DNA of 64,000 nt from Sophora flavescens (lineage: Eukaryota; Streptophyta; Magnoliopsida; Fabales; Fabaceae). A program made the position numbers and the translations under genes. Below the pieces are notes generated by a model that was not told the DNA's origin, did no database searches, and saw only the letters and a program-made list of their open reading frames with translations. The stretch lies in assembly GCA_030762895.1 (NCBI GenBank), contig CM061070.1, positions 52,031,007 to 52,095,006 of the forward strand, read 5' to 3'. Within the stretch, counting starts at the first letter, position 1. The number at the start of each line of letters is the position of its first letter. Below are positions 1 through 11,464 of this stretch, piece by piece.

Positions 1-368
1 GAGCATTAAATGCAAGTAATCATGACATTTAGGTAAAAAGACCAAAATACCCCCAAGCTTTCGCGGGTATTAACCAGACACATCTACGCACTCTCAACCA
101 CTCATTTTACGTGGTTGAAAACCTCCCACATCTCTACAATTTCGTGCATCCACCTCCAATAAATATTACCTATTTCATTTTGCTTTCGTTTCATTATTTT
201 CCTCTCAAAAACCGAAATCGGGTAAACGACGGAGTGCGTGCATTTAATTTCCGAGGAACCGCTATGGATAAGATCGATGACTCATTGGTGAGTCATTTTG
301 TGTGGCCCAAAATCAGCCACACCTCCATCAAATGTGAGCCACATATTATTAACCATGGTTAGCCAAAA

Positions 369-426
369 TAACCTTAGTTAAGTTAATTATAACCTTAGTT
401 AAGTTAATTATAACCTTAGTTAAGCT
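369..426 (+). repeat. 21-bp tandem repeat in Tekay-like LTR
   Basis: The unit beginning TAACCTTAGTTAAG occurs almost three times in a row, the last copy diverging into TTAAGCTTA. The same array is at 6981-7038 in the 3' LTR. It lies about 70 bases upstream of the TATA box, in the U3 region. Confidence 0.85.
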
Positions 427-497
427 TATATTAATTTAATAATCACAAAACCCATTAAACCAATTCCTTTTAACCAAACAAGGCATAAGATTACTCC

Positions 498-505
498 TAT
501 AAATA
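498..505 (+). promoter_or_regulatory. TATA box of the Tekay-like LTR
   Basis: TATAAATA follows an AT-rich U3 and precedes a C-rich leader, as expected of an LTR RNA polymerase II promoter. The twin copy is 7110-7117. Confidence 0.65.
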
Positions 506-2442
506 CCCCAAAATCGTGGCCTCCCTCACCATTTCACTCATCTTCTTCATTCTCTTCATCTTCCCCACCAACTAAGTTACAAAACCCTAAGAACACCGAA
601 TTCCCACCAAACATATGACCCTCTTCCTTTCTGAAACTCGAAAAACACTCAACATAAAAGTTGTTCCTCTTTCTCTCTTCTTTCCAACAAGCTAAAGATC
701 ATCAAAAACGGATAAGTGGATTGGGAGAAAGGATCAAAATACAGAAACTGCCCAGAATTCCCAGCAACCCACGAAACAGCATAAAGAAGGCCCTTTTCAC
801 CCCTGTTATGATCCGAAACAAATGAAACCTTAAACACCAAAGTTGTTCCATTTCTTCTTATCTTTCTATCAAGCTAAAGTTCGTAATTTTTGGATGATTA
901 TATTGTGAGATACACTCACAATACCATCACACCCTCAAGCTGTCCAGTTTTCAACATAGTGAAGGTTGATCATTTTCTTCATTTCTTCAATCTTCAAGAG
1001 GTAAAAGCTCATCTCCTTGATCATATAAGCTTTCATATTCATGTATTTATCATGTTTATGCCATGAATCATATTTTTCCATTCCTAGATCTAGAACTTCA
1101 AATAATTCTAGAAAATTGTAGAAAAATCCTTTTAATGTGAAACCAATTTCTATGATCTTGTGATGTCTTCCACTTTCATTATCCAAGAGCTTGAATCCAA
1201 CTAAATTTCCTAGCTTAAATTCCTAATATGGGCCGAAACCCTAACCCTAAAGGTTAGAGGATTTTGTTTCAAATTTTAGTCTTGTAATAAGTAATCTATG
1301 TTAGTTAAGACTCTAGTAACTAGGATCCAAAAGATGGCATTAAGAAGATAACCCTAAACCTATTTTCTAAGTCTTGACCGAACCTAGCCCTAAAGTATCA
1401 TAGATGGTTGTTAGTTGATTTATTATAGTTATGTTGTTTGAATGAAGGTGGTTGTGTTAACTTGTGGCGGGATAACGAGGATCGTTGTGTACGTGTTTCC
1501 GGTGCTAACTCAGGTGGGGGAAAGAACCATTCCATCGTCGGAACCGATAAGTAGCATATAATTTATAATAATGGTGTAGGGCGACCTAAACCCTACTAGA
1601 AGTCGAGTAATCGACAAGACCAAAATCACATTGGAAACCTTTTCCATAAAACCAATGGTGATTCAGGGATTGTAGGTTTATCGACATTAAGGTTGATTTT
1701 ATGATGTTGAGGATGTTTGGCTTTATTTATTATTTGATCTGATTGTGATATGCTGGCTGTGATAATTTGTTTTAAGTGATATTTTATGGTATTTGATTAT
1801 TTTATTGATATTATGTTGATATTTATTAACCGTTGATGGATTATTTGCTTTTATTATTTATATCGAATTGATACATTATGATATGGATGTTAATATGCTG
1901 TTTTGAGGTTGGAATGGTATATGTCTGGGTAATTTCTGGCTAAGGAAAAACTTGGTATTTAAGCGTGTTTATCACCACCTCTTTTTCCTGGGAAGTTATC
2001 CGGTATACTATTCGTAGTTCTTAAATTTGGTGATTTTTATTCTGTTGAATGATATTTTATGATGATTAATATGTTTATGTGAGAATGTATTATAGCTTGA
2101 TGATAATTGAATTGCTTGGTTCAACAATATTCTGATATATGGTTAGAGATGATCTGCCTGGTTTTTAATATTGTGCTTAGCTGATTTTTAAGTAAGGATA
2201 TGTGTTGTTCGGGAGATAATTGTTTGGGTGAGAGAATAAAGGTGATTTAGAGGTGCCTAGCCTAATTAAGTGGTTTTATCTAAGAGGAAAAAGGTGTTGA
2301 GACTTTGATGGAAGGTTGAGGTACTAGGTTGTTATTGATAAAAGTCAGTGAGAATCATGTGTTGCATTGTTGTTCATAACCGTGTATTTGAGATACACGA
2401 GGTCCGAAGTTCTTGTAGACCGTTCCAAATTAGAATTTAAGT

Positions 2443-2600
2443 TGTGCAGCTATAGTGTCATTGCTTTGCATGAGCACCCTTGACAGAGTGAGAGAGAGAA
2501 TCAGGGTGTGCACCGACGATACAATCTGCGGCTATAGTGTCATTGCTTTGCATGAGCATTCTTACCATGGATAAGAATGTGCACCGGCGTGGGGAACGTG
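2443..2600 (+). repeat. Paired hairpin units in Tekay-like LTR
   Basis: Two consecutive units share GCTATAGTGTCATTGC and a following GCATGAGCA. Each then forms an inverted repeat: CACCCT paired with AGGGTG in the first, CATTCTTA paired with TAAGAATG in the second. Copies are at about 9055-9200 and, diverged, at 40003-40132 in the older Tekay-like LTR. Confidence 0.7.
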
Positions 2601-2870
2601 TCACTTGGGCGATCGACCGGCATCCCTAACGAGGATGTGTGTGAGAGGAGTAGTAGTGGCCACATCAGCATAAAGGTCTAGTTGCATGAGTTGAAGGGTA
2701 GAGGATGATATATTGAATTGAGGATGATTGTTGATTTTGAATGATGCATGTTTGTGATTATTATTGTATTATATGCTATGAATCTTTTCCACTTATGATG
2801 ATAGAACTGTTTCTTATCTCCCTATTTCTGTATTTTTGTGTATGTCTACTTTGTTACGTTAGAAGACCAG

Positions 2871-2999
2871 ATGAAGGAATATGTTGCTGAGGAGCTGGAT
2901 GGAACCCCATACGAGACGGAGATTGTTGAAGAGTTGAACGATGTTCCGTATGAAGTCGACGCTGAAGAACCATCTACTGATCCTGATAATGTAGCGTAG
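2871..2999 (+). CDS. Short acidic ORF inside the Tekay-like LTR (42 codons)
   Basis: An ATG-to-TAG frame beginning MKEYVAEELDG encodes a strongly acidic peptide rich in Glu and Asp. The twin at 9480-9608 in the 3' LTR is intact, and the one difference seen between them (GAT to GAC) is synonymous. No family is recognised. The young age of the LTR pair means conservation within the element is weak evidence for function. It may be chance, or a relic of sequence captured into the LTR. Confidence 0.25.
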   Translation: MKEYVAEELDGTPYETEIVEELNDVPYEVDAEEPSTDPDNVA

Positions 3000-3310
3000 T
3001 AAGTTTAGGGCCAGTGAGTCATATAAGACGTTTCTTGCTTTCAGTTAGTTATAAGCATGTTTGTATAAATAAGTACCGGTGTGGGATCCTACTGAGAGGA
3101 TACCCTAAACCGTGTTGTGTAAAATAAAGAATAATTATGTGTGTATTTATGTAATATAGTTTTGGTATGTTTTATATATGTAGAAGTTATATGATTGTTA
3201 TTTAAGTTTTAATTTTTACGTATTTTCAACAGTAAGCGCGCGATTAAGTAAATAAATATTAAGGTTTTAATGTAATAATACAATGGGGCACAACGGGGTG
3301 TCTCATTTGG

Positions 3311-3322
3311 TGGTATCAGAGC
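3311..3322 (+). other. Primer-binding site, initiator tRNA-Met type
   Basis: TGGTATCAGAGC lies five bases after the LTR end and is complementary to the 3' end of plant initiator tRNA-Met. It would prime minus-strand DNA synthesis. Confidence 0.88.
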
Positions 3323-3534
3323 AGTTCGATTCTAATCGGACTGTGAGGTCTAGGATGTGTTACTGGCCGTGTCTAGTTGAGTCCACATCGGATTTTAACT
3401 ATGCTTAGAAGTTGGGTAGTGTGTCCGAACCCGATGCGATGATTAGCATTAGTATGGCATATGGTATTTATATACCTGTCTATGTAGTATTATATGTCAT
3501 ACTGATGAGAGAGGATGATTTCTGTTACAGAATC

Positions 3535-4317
3535 ATGGCTCATGAAAGAAGAAGTCCGATTATTAGTGGTGACAGATCTCCTGAGGGAACCATTGGAGCT
3601 GACAACAGTGAGGTTAATCCTACTGGAAATGGAGGAGAGTCATCTGTGACTCCCAATATCATGGAAACGATAGCTGCTACCTTGTTATTACAAACACAGC
3701 AGAATACGAATATGCTACAAATAATCAAAGAGCAGCAGGAACTGCAGAATCAAATAACAGCCATTGAAACTGAAGAGGCAGAATTGATTACTTTCCTAAA
3801 AGGGAAGCCACCACAGTTCCGAGGGGACTATGACCCAAAGAAGGCAGAATGGTGGGTACAAGAGATAGAGAAGATATTTGACACCATGCGCTGCATGGAG
3901 GAGAGGAAAGTGACTTATGCGGCATACATGTTAACTGGAGAAGCAGAGTCTTGGTGGAGAGGTAAGATAAGAATATTGGAGTTAGAGGGTAGGATTATCT
4001 GCTGGCAGTTGTTTACTGAATGCTTCTTCGAGAAGTATTTTCCGAATGTAGTCCGACGTGCGAAGGAGAGGAAGTTTACTAGTCTCCGACAAGGAAACAT
4101 GACTGTAGGCGATTATGTATCACGCTTTGAGGCTCTGATTAAGTTTTCAGAATTCTATCGAGATTCCCGGATGAGGATTGGCAGTGTAGAAGGTTTGAAG
4201 AAGGATTGCGACATGAGCTGCGAAGAGTCGAGTGTATTTAGATATTCAGGTGTTTTCCTGGAGTTGGTTGATAGTTGCGGTGCTATAGAAAGCATAGACC
4301 AGAGGCAAGATGCTTGA
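3535..4317 (+). pseudogene. gag: Ty3/gypsy gag, capsid part
   Basis: The frame is open further upstream to 3412, but the ATG at 3535 (MAHERRSP) is preferred because the preceding residues look like translated leader and a splice-like TTACAG lies just before it. The protein has a disordered N-terminus, a Gln-rich heptad-like stretch (residues about 50-80) and a capsid domain with KPPQFRGDYDPKKAEWW, then EAESWWRG and FFEKYFPN, the signature of the plant retrotransposon gag family. It would form the virus-like particle in the cytoplasm. The reading frame is lost at 4317 before the nucleocapsid, which continues in other frames. It is the only clear coding region of this element. Confidence 0.85.
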
Positions 4318-4461
4318 GCTGAAACAACCAAGAAGTGGAGGCCCTAATCGATCGGGTTCGCCAAGGAGGGTAGAGAGTGGTTCTCAAGGGAGACGGGGAC
4401 CATATACTAAACCGTGCAAGGCATACCGCACCAACACTAGTGGTTAGATCGGATCAACAAC

Positions 4462-4785
4462 AACAAGTCTATGTTTGCTTCGGATGCGAGAGGATCGCAT
4501 CATTTTAAAGATTGCACGGAAAAACCTAGTTGTTTCCATTGTGGTAAACCAGGTCATTATGCTCGTAAGTGTAGACAGAGAAATAGGCATCGATCGTAGT
4601 CTGCTGGTAAAGGAGCCGGAAGTTATGGAGGTGAAGCTAGGAGAAGAGATCCAGGAGCAGGTCAGGCCATGAGAAGAGCTTAGCTTGCTTCGGATGCGGA
4701 GGACTTCATCATGTTAGAAATTGCAAGGAGAAACCTAGTTGCTTCCACTTGTGGAAAACCTGGTCATATAGCTAGAGATTGCGGA
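4462..4785 (+). pseudogene. gag: Gag nucleocapsid region with duplicated CCHC zinc knuckles, frameshifted
   Basis: At 4531-4572 a complete knuckle reads C-F-H-C-G-K-P-G-H-Y-A-R-K-C. It is preceded by a damaged knuckle at 4465-4518. The same pair recurs at about 4688-4785, starting CTTCGGATGCGGAGG and continuing to a broken second knuckle. The block therefore holds two copies of a two-knuckle cassette. Such knuckles bind the element's RNA during packaging. Single-base indels break the frame between all of them. Confidence 0.75.
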
Positions 4786-4795
4786 CAGTGGGTCA

Positions 4796-6128
4796 CCTTG
4801 GGGAATGGTTACAGTGAGGGGAGCTGAATCTTCTCACTCTGCAGATCTCATATAAGGTATGTGTTTGACATCGTGTCATATAGTTGTTAAGAATATGACA
4901 TTTATTGTAAACACTTGTCGATGAACTTACGAAAGTGGAAATCGTGCTCTTGGTGGGAAAGTCCAAGATGGTAACGAAATCCGCAAGTTTTGTTAGTTAG
5001 TCGGTTGTGGTTTTCATGCTTGTTTAAAATCAAGTACAATGAAAGTATAGATTGTTGTGGGATAATTGGTATTAAGGGAACTTTATATTAAGTGCTTGAT
5101 ATATTTTGATAGTATGGGTAGTCCTTGAAAATAATAAAGAGATAATGAATTAGTTTGGAGCTTAGCTAGTATATGATTGATTTGGTTGAAGCTTTGTAGC
5201 CTTTTATTTTTGAGATAATGGCTATAATGATATGTTGTTCTTGTTTAAATGGTGAGTTAGGATTTCTCCTTAAGCTCGATGGTTATGGATTACAATTAAG
5301 ACTTGATTGAGCAACATATAATCTAGGTATAGTACCTAAGTATTGTTTCCTATAGTAGGATAAATAGGAAGTGATGGGAGTTTTGAGATATAGATATGAC
5401 TGGTAAGATTAAGATCGAGATCGCGAGTAAGACAATTACTATAAATCAAATGTTGATCGAGGCATAGTATCATTATGGAATCTAGGGCAATGATTAGTGA
5501 TCGTAGTTAAGATGGATTGTATGAGTTTGGGAAGAGTAAACGAAAGTGTATACAGTAATTTCACCTAAGTTGAATATGAGCTTTCACCTAAGATGAATAT
5601 GAGCAGGAAAGATGATTTTTGATGTATTTTGAGGTTACTAGAGATATTCAAATTTGTTAAATTAGATAATCCTAACAGGTGTTGTTCTTTTATTTGGAGA
5701 CTTGAAAGGTGTGATTTTGATATAATCTAGAATATTGAAATACATTCTAAGGAATTATGACTGTGATTGGATACATGGAGTAGGAAGTTAGGGTAGTTTT
5801 GATTGTGGTGTTAATTACGGCTGTTAGATGTTGAAATAAGGTTTTCTAACGGATCAGTAGTAAGTAGAGGAAGGAATTAAGTTTTGATCATGTCCTTTAA
5901 GGATGTTAGATCAAGTTGGAAAGGTTAAGAACAATGAATGGAATATAGTGAGGGATAAGTTAGAGGATAAATAGAAGGATATAAGAATGAATTCTGTTAT
6001 GAAGTTACCGCTGTCACCTAGGGGAAAAACAGCGATGAGAAATATAGTGTTGGAGCTTTAGATTAAGATAAGATTACAAGATGATGTCTAGTATTGAGTT
6101 AAGAAATTCCGAGGACGGAATTTTTTTC
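4796..6128 (+). other. Non-coding interior of the Tekay-like element; no pol found
   Basis: About 1.3 kb of AT-rich sequence stands where protease, RT, RNase H and integrase should be. The first bases may encode a broken protease N-terminus. After that no DSG, xxDD or integrase zinc motif is visible in any plus-strand frame. A short direct repeat (CACCTAAG-TGAATATGAGC type) occurs at 5566-5605. The pol appears to have been replaced or eroded. Confidence 0.6.
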
Positions 6129-6143
6129 TAAGAGGGGTAGTAA
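6129..6143 (+). other. Polypurine tract of the Tekay-like element
   Basis: TAAGAGGGGTAGTAA directly precedes the TGTAACACCC start of the 3' LTR, the expected place for plus-strand priming. Confidence 0.75.
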
Positions 6144-9100
6144 TGTAACACCCTACTTTTTATTTTCCGATTTTTATTTTTTCAGTAAAAATATTTTCGC
6201 TGTATTAACCGGTATAAATGTATTTATTTATATTTTTATTCGAGTTCATGGAGATTGATTTTTATGAAATAAAAATCATGTTCATACTCTATCTTAGGGT
6301 AGAAGCTTACGATAAAAATTTGGGTTGAAAATTCAGACGGAACCCTGTGCGTTTTCACCGACAAAGAAAATTTTACTGAGCAGAAAACCTAATTTTGACT
6401 CGTGAACGAAATGGTTTATATTTAAATCATATTTCTAACTAGTTTGATTGTTTTGAAAATTTTCAACCGAAAATAAAATATTACGCTTTTTACGGGCGTA
6501 AAACCCTAATCGGGGAGCCGACGGAGTCGAGAAGGGAAGTGCATAGACCGTCAAGAGATCGGGACAATGAGTCATACATGATGACTCATGGTGGATGAGT
6601 CACTAAGCATTTATGAGCATTAAATGCAAGTAATCATGACATTTAGGTAAAAAGACCAAAATACCCCCAAGCTTTCGCGGGTATTAACCAGACACATCTA
6701 CGCACTCTCAACCACTCATTTTACGTGGTTGAAAACCTCCCACATCTCTACAATTTCGTGCATCCACCTCCAATAAATATTACCTATTTCATTTTGCTTT
6801 CGTTTCATTATTTTCCTCTCAAAAACCGAAATCGGGTAAACGACGGAGCTGCGTACGGAATTTCCGGGAACCGCTATGGATAAGATCGATGACTCATTGG
6901 TGAGTCATTTTGTGTGGCCCAAAATCAGCCACACCTCCATCAAATGTGAGCCACATATTATTAACCATGGTTAGCCAAAATAACCTTAGTTAAGTTAATT
7001 ATAACCTTAGTTAAGTTAATTATAACCTTAGTTAAGCTTATATTAATTTAATAATCACAAAACCCATTAAACCAATTCCTTTTAACCAAACAAGGCATAA
7101 GATTACTCCTATAAATACCCCAAAACCGTGGCCTCCCTCACCATTTCACTCATCTTCTTCATTCTCTTCATCTTCCCCACCAACTAAGTTACAAAACCCT
7201 AAGAACACCGAATTCCCACCAAACATATGACCCTCTTCCTTTCTGAAACTCGAAAAACACTCAACATAAAAGTTGTTCCTCTTTCTCTCTTCTTTCCAAC
7301 AAGCTAAAGATCATCAAAAACGGATAAGTGGATTGGGAGAAAGGATCAAAATACAGAAACTGCCCAGAATTCCCAGCAACCCACGAAACAGCATAAAGAA
7401 GGCCCTTTTCACCCCTGTTATGATCCGAAACAAATGAAACCTTAAACACCAAAGTTGTTCCATTTCTTCTTATCTTTCTATCAAGCTAAAGTTCGTAATT
7501 TTTGGATGATTATATTGTGAGATACACTCACAATACCATCACACCCTCAAGCTGTCCAGTTTTCAACATAGTGAAGGTTGATCATTTTCTTCATTTCTTC
7601 AATCTTCAAGAGGTAAAAGCTCATCTCCTTGATCATATAAGCTTTCATATTCATGTATTTATCATGTTTATGCCATGAATCATATTTTTCCATTCCTAGA
7701 TCTAGAACTTCAAATAATTCTAGAAAATTGTAGAAAAATCCTTTTAATGTGAAACCAATTTCTATGATCTTGTGATGTCTTCCACTTTCATTATCCAAGA
7801 GCTTGAATCCAACTAAATTTCCTAGCTTAAATTCCTAATATGGGCCGAAACCCTAACCCTAAAGGTTAGAGGATTTTGTTTCAAATTTTAGTCTTGTAAT
7901 AAGTAATCTATGTTAGTTAAGACTCTAGTAACTAGGATCCAAAAGATGGCATTAAGAAGATAACCCTAAACCTATTTTCTAAGTCTTGACCGAACCTAGC
8001 CCTAAAGTATCATAGATGGTTGTTAGTTGATTTATTATAGTTATGTTGTTTGAATGAAGGTGGTTGTGTTAACTTGTGGCGGGATAACGAGGATCGTTGT
8101 GTACGTGTTTCCGGTGCTAACTCAGTGGGGGAAAGAACCATTCCATCGTCGGAACCGATAAGTAGCATATAATTTATAATAATGGTGTAGGGCGACCTAA
8201 ACCCTACTAGAAGTCGAGTAATCGACAAGACCAAAATCACATTGGAAACCTTTTCCATAAAACCAATGGTGATTCAGGGATTGTAGGTTTATCGACATTA
8301 AGGTTGATTTTATGATGTTGAGGATGTTTGGCTTTATTTATTATTTGATCTGATTGTGATATGCTTTGGTGTGATAATTTGTTTTAAGTGATATTTTATG
8401 GTATTTGATTATTTTATTGATATTATGTTGATATTTATTAACCGTTGATGGATTATTTGCTTTTATTATTTATATCGAATTGATACATTATGATATGGAT
8501 GTTAATATGCTGTTTTGAGGTTGGAATGGTATATGTCTGGGTAATTTCTGGCTAAGGAAAAACTTGGTATTTAAGCGTGTTTATCACCACCTCTTTTTCC
8601 TGGGAAGTTATCCGGTATACTATTCGTAGTTCTTAAATTTGGTGATTTTTATTCTGTTGAATGATATTTTATGATGATTAATATGTTTATGTGAGAATGT
8701 ATTATAGCTTGATGATAATTGAATTGCTTGGTTCAACAATATTCTGATATATGGTTAGAGATGATCTGCCTGGTTTTTAATATTGTGCTTAGCTGATTTT
8801 TAAGTAAGGATATGTGTTGTTCGGGAGATAATTGTTTGGGTGAGAGAATAAAGGTGATTTAGAGGTGCCTAGCCTAATTAAGTGGTTTTATCTAAGAGGA
8901 AAAAGGTGTTGAGACTTTGATGGAAGGTTGAGGTACTAGGTTGTTATTGATAAAAGTCAGTGAGAATCATGTGTTGCATTGTTGTTCATAACCGTGTATT
9001 TGAGATACACGAGGTCCGAAGTTCTTGTAGACCGTTCCAAATTAGAATTTAAGTTGTGCAGCTATAGTGTCATTGCTTTGCATGAGCACCCTTGACAGAG

Positions 9101-9914
9101 TGAGAGAGAGAATCAGGGTGTGCACCGACGATACAGTGCAGCTATAGTGTCATTGCTTTGCATGAGCATTCTTACCATGGATAAGAATGTGCACCGGCGT
9201 GGGGAACGTGTCACTTGGGCGACTGACTGGCATCCCTAACGAGGGATGTGTGACAGGAGTAGTAGTGGCCACATCAGCATAAAGGTCTAGTTGCATGAGT
9301 TGAAGGGTAGAGGATGATATATTGAATTGAGGATGATTGTTGATTTTGAATGATGCATGTTTGTGATTATTATTGTATTATATGCTATGAATCTTTTCCA
9401 CTTATGATGATAGAACTGTTTCTTATCTCCCTATTTCTGTATTTTTGTGTATGTCTACTTTGTTACGTTAGATGACCAGATGAAGGAATATGTTGCTGAG
9501 GAGCTGGATGGAACCCCATACGAGACGGAGATTGTTGAAGAGTTGAACGACGTTCCGTATGAAGTCGACGCTGAAGAACCATCTACTGATCCTGATAATG
9601 TAGCGTAGTAAGTTTAGGGCCAGTGAGTCATATAAGACGTTTCTTGCTTTCAGTTAGTTATAAGCATGTTTGTATAAATAAGTACCGGTGTGGGATCCTA
9701 CTGAGAGGATACCCTAAACCGTGTTGTGTAAAATAAAGAATAATTATGTGTGTATTTATGTAATATAGTTTTGGTATGTTTTATATATGTAGAAGTTATA
9801 TGATTGTTATTTAAGTTTTAATTTTTACGTATTTTCAACAGTAAGCGCGCGATTAAGTAAATAAATATTAAGGTTTTAATGTAATAATACAATGGGGCAC
9901 AACGGGGTGTCTCA
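6144..9914 (+). repeat. 3' LTR of the Tekay-like element (3771 bp)
   Basis: The complete LTR runs from TG to CA. Positions 6615-9914 repeat the start of the window. Its length exceeds that of the 2.84-kb interior. The next bases (CTTCC at 9915-9919) belong to copia-1 and should match the missing left target duplication. Confidence 0.92.
9480..9608 (+). CDS. Second copy of the short acidic LTR ORF
   Basis: Same 42-codon acidic frame as at 2871-2999, uninterrupted. It is listed because it is open in both LTRs. Coding status is doubtful and no protein family is recognised. Confidence 0.22.
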   Translation: MKEYVAEELDGTPYETEIVEELNDVPYEVDAEEPSTDPDNVA

Positions 9915-11464
9915 CTTCCTGCATTGTAAGAATCCAGCCCTCATCCAGTAGAGCCTCGTCTACTGTCCTGGGTTCTAACTCAGACTAATGCAGAATCATC
10001 TTGCTCTCTGAATGTAGATCTGGTTCTTAGCTTATCATTAGGATTCCCAATGATTTGATCTTGTGGATGATAATTCCTGAAGTACCAAGATCTTAGAACA
10101 TTTTCTTTTTGAAAAGTTGAGGTTTCTGACTCATGTTGTTGAGTGTCGTCCATTTGGTTATTATTTTTGACCTTTGTTGATTCTCCTGAGATATCGAGAC
10201 CAAGATCTGCAAAAGCTTCATCTAGCTCTGATGATTTCTTATAAGGTTGCTTGTCATTAAACTTAACATGTATACATTCTTCTACTACAAGAGTTCTAGA
10301 ATTATATACTCTAAAGCTTTTTGAAGATTCATAATATCCTAACAGAATTCCATTATCTACTTTAGCATCAAACTTACCAAGTTGATCTTTAGTATTCAAT
10401 ATATAGCATTTACAACCAAAAGGATGAAAGTAAGATATGTTGGGTTTTCGCCATTTCCACAATTCATAAGGAGTCTTATTCAAGATTGGTCTAATGTATA
10501 TTCTGTTCTCAATGTAACAGGCAGTATTAACAGCTTCAGCCCATAAATGTCTAGGGACAGAGTTGTCATTGAGCATTGTTCTAGCCATATCTTGAAGAGA
10601 TATGTTCTTTCTCTCTACCACACCATTTTGTTGTGGTGTTCTAGGTATTGAGAAGTTGTGAAGTATACCACTTTCTTCACAAAACTTATGAAATAGCTCA
10701 TTTTCAAACTATCCCCCATGGTCACTTCTGATTGAAGTGATACACATGCATTTTTCATTCTGTACATGTTTGCAGAATACAGAGAAGACCTTGAAAGACT
10801 CATCCTTGTGAGCTAGGAACATAACCCATGTCCATCTAGTGTAGTCGTCCACTATGACTAGACCATATTTCTTTCTACTAACAGAGGCAGTCCTAGTTGG
10901 TCCAAATAGATCAAGGTGTAGCAACTCTAGTGGTCTATTGGTACTTAGATTCAAAGGAACCTTTGACTTCTTTTCCCTTTTGACATGCATCACAGAGAGC
11001 ATCAGATTTGTACTTAAGGTTTGGTAATCCTCTCACGAGGTTATGCTTATTTAGCTTTGAAAATAACTTCAAGCTTGGATGATCTAGCCTTTTGTGCCAA
11101 ATCCATCGCTCATCTTCAATGGACACTAGACATGACACTCTTTGATTCGTTAGGTCCTCCAAGTCTATCTTATACAGATTGTTTTGCCTCTTGGTAGTGA
11201 ATAAGAGTGATCCATCAGGTTTCTTGACATTACACATGTTCTTATCAAAAGAAACAACAAACCCACTATCACACAATTGACTTATGCTTAGCAGATTGTG
11301 TTTTAATCCATTAACCAAAAGAACATTATCAATAGAGGGAAAAGGATGTTTACCAATTTTATCTATTCCAATGATCTTTCCTTTTTTATTACCTCCAAAG
11401 GTAACCCAGCCACCATCCTTGTGTTTAAGGTCTTGGAACATACACCTTTCTCCCGTCATGTGAC
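9915..11464 (-). pseudogene. pol: Copia-1 pol fragment: protease C-part, integrase, start of RT
   Basis: Reads from 11464 down to 9915. First comes MTGERCMF, just after the protease active site that lies across the Athila-1 insertion. Next is the pre-integrase zinc site with WHKRLDH (both His present) and CDACQKGK (both Cys present). The integrase core then shows Asp in LHLDLFGP, Asp in SDHGG and Glu in NGVVERKN. This HHCC + D,D,E set joins element cDNA to the chromosome. Breaks seen: a frameshift near 10980, an in-frame stop just after SDHGG (about 10712) and a two-base loss near 9980 at the RT start. Its integrase zinc site is better preserved than that of copia-2. Confidence 0.88.
11460..11464 (+). 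other. Left target duplication of Athila-1 (GTGAC)
   Basis: GTGAC before the LTR pairs with GTGGC at 17153-17157, one mismatch. Collapsing the two copies gives a continuous copia-1 protease reading through the DSG active site, which supports the call. Confidence 0.8.

Larger units (their letters stand above)
1..3305 (+). repeat. 5' LTR of the Tekay-like element (truncated by window edge)
   Basis: Near-identical to 6615-9914 with only scattered substitutions and small indels, for example around 230-260, 1515, 1750, 2525 and 2635. It ends with TGTCTCA immediately before the primer-binding region. It carries a TATA box, a 21-bp tandem repeat, paired hairpin units and a short acidic ORF, listed separately. 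Confidence 0.92.
1..9914 (+). mobile_element. Tekay-like Ty3/gypsy retrotransposon, gag-only, 5' end outside window
   Basis: Two long direct repeats flank a 2.8-kb interior. Base 1 of the window matches 6615, so about 470 bases of the 5' LTR are missing. The 3' LTR starts TGTAACACCC and ends TGTCTCA. A primer site matching initiator tRNA-Met follows the 5' LTR, and a purine tract precedes the 3' LTR. The interior holds a gypsy gag and zinc knuckles but no recognisable protease, RT or integrase, so the element is non-autonomous. The LTRs look about 99% alike by eye, which indicates a young insertion. At 9915 the sequence continues as the reverse-strand RT start of copia-1, so this element landed in copia-1. 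The Tekay assignment rests on the LTR start, primer site and LTR length, and is inference. Confidence 0.85.

Noticed and set aside
649..1186. Minus-strand frames of 63 and 83 codons in the Tekay-like LTR, repeated at 7261-7798
   Set aside because: They are identical only because the LTRs are young duplicates. No motif is seen and they lie antisense to the leader region.
1236..1253. AACCCTAACCCTAAA, telomere-like (also 7850)
   Set aside because: Only two units, inside an LTR. More like a promoter telo-box or chance than an interstitial telomere.
3311..3322. tRNA-like similarity at primer sites
   Set aside because: Only the 12-18 bases complementary to tRNA 3' ends are present; there is no tRNA gene.
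8010..8258. 82-codon minus-strand frame in the 3' Tekay-like LTR
   Set aside because: A one-base difference breaks the equivalent in the 5' LTR. Chance frame.
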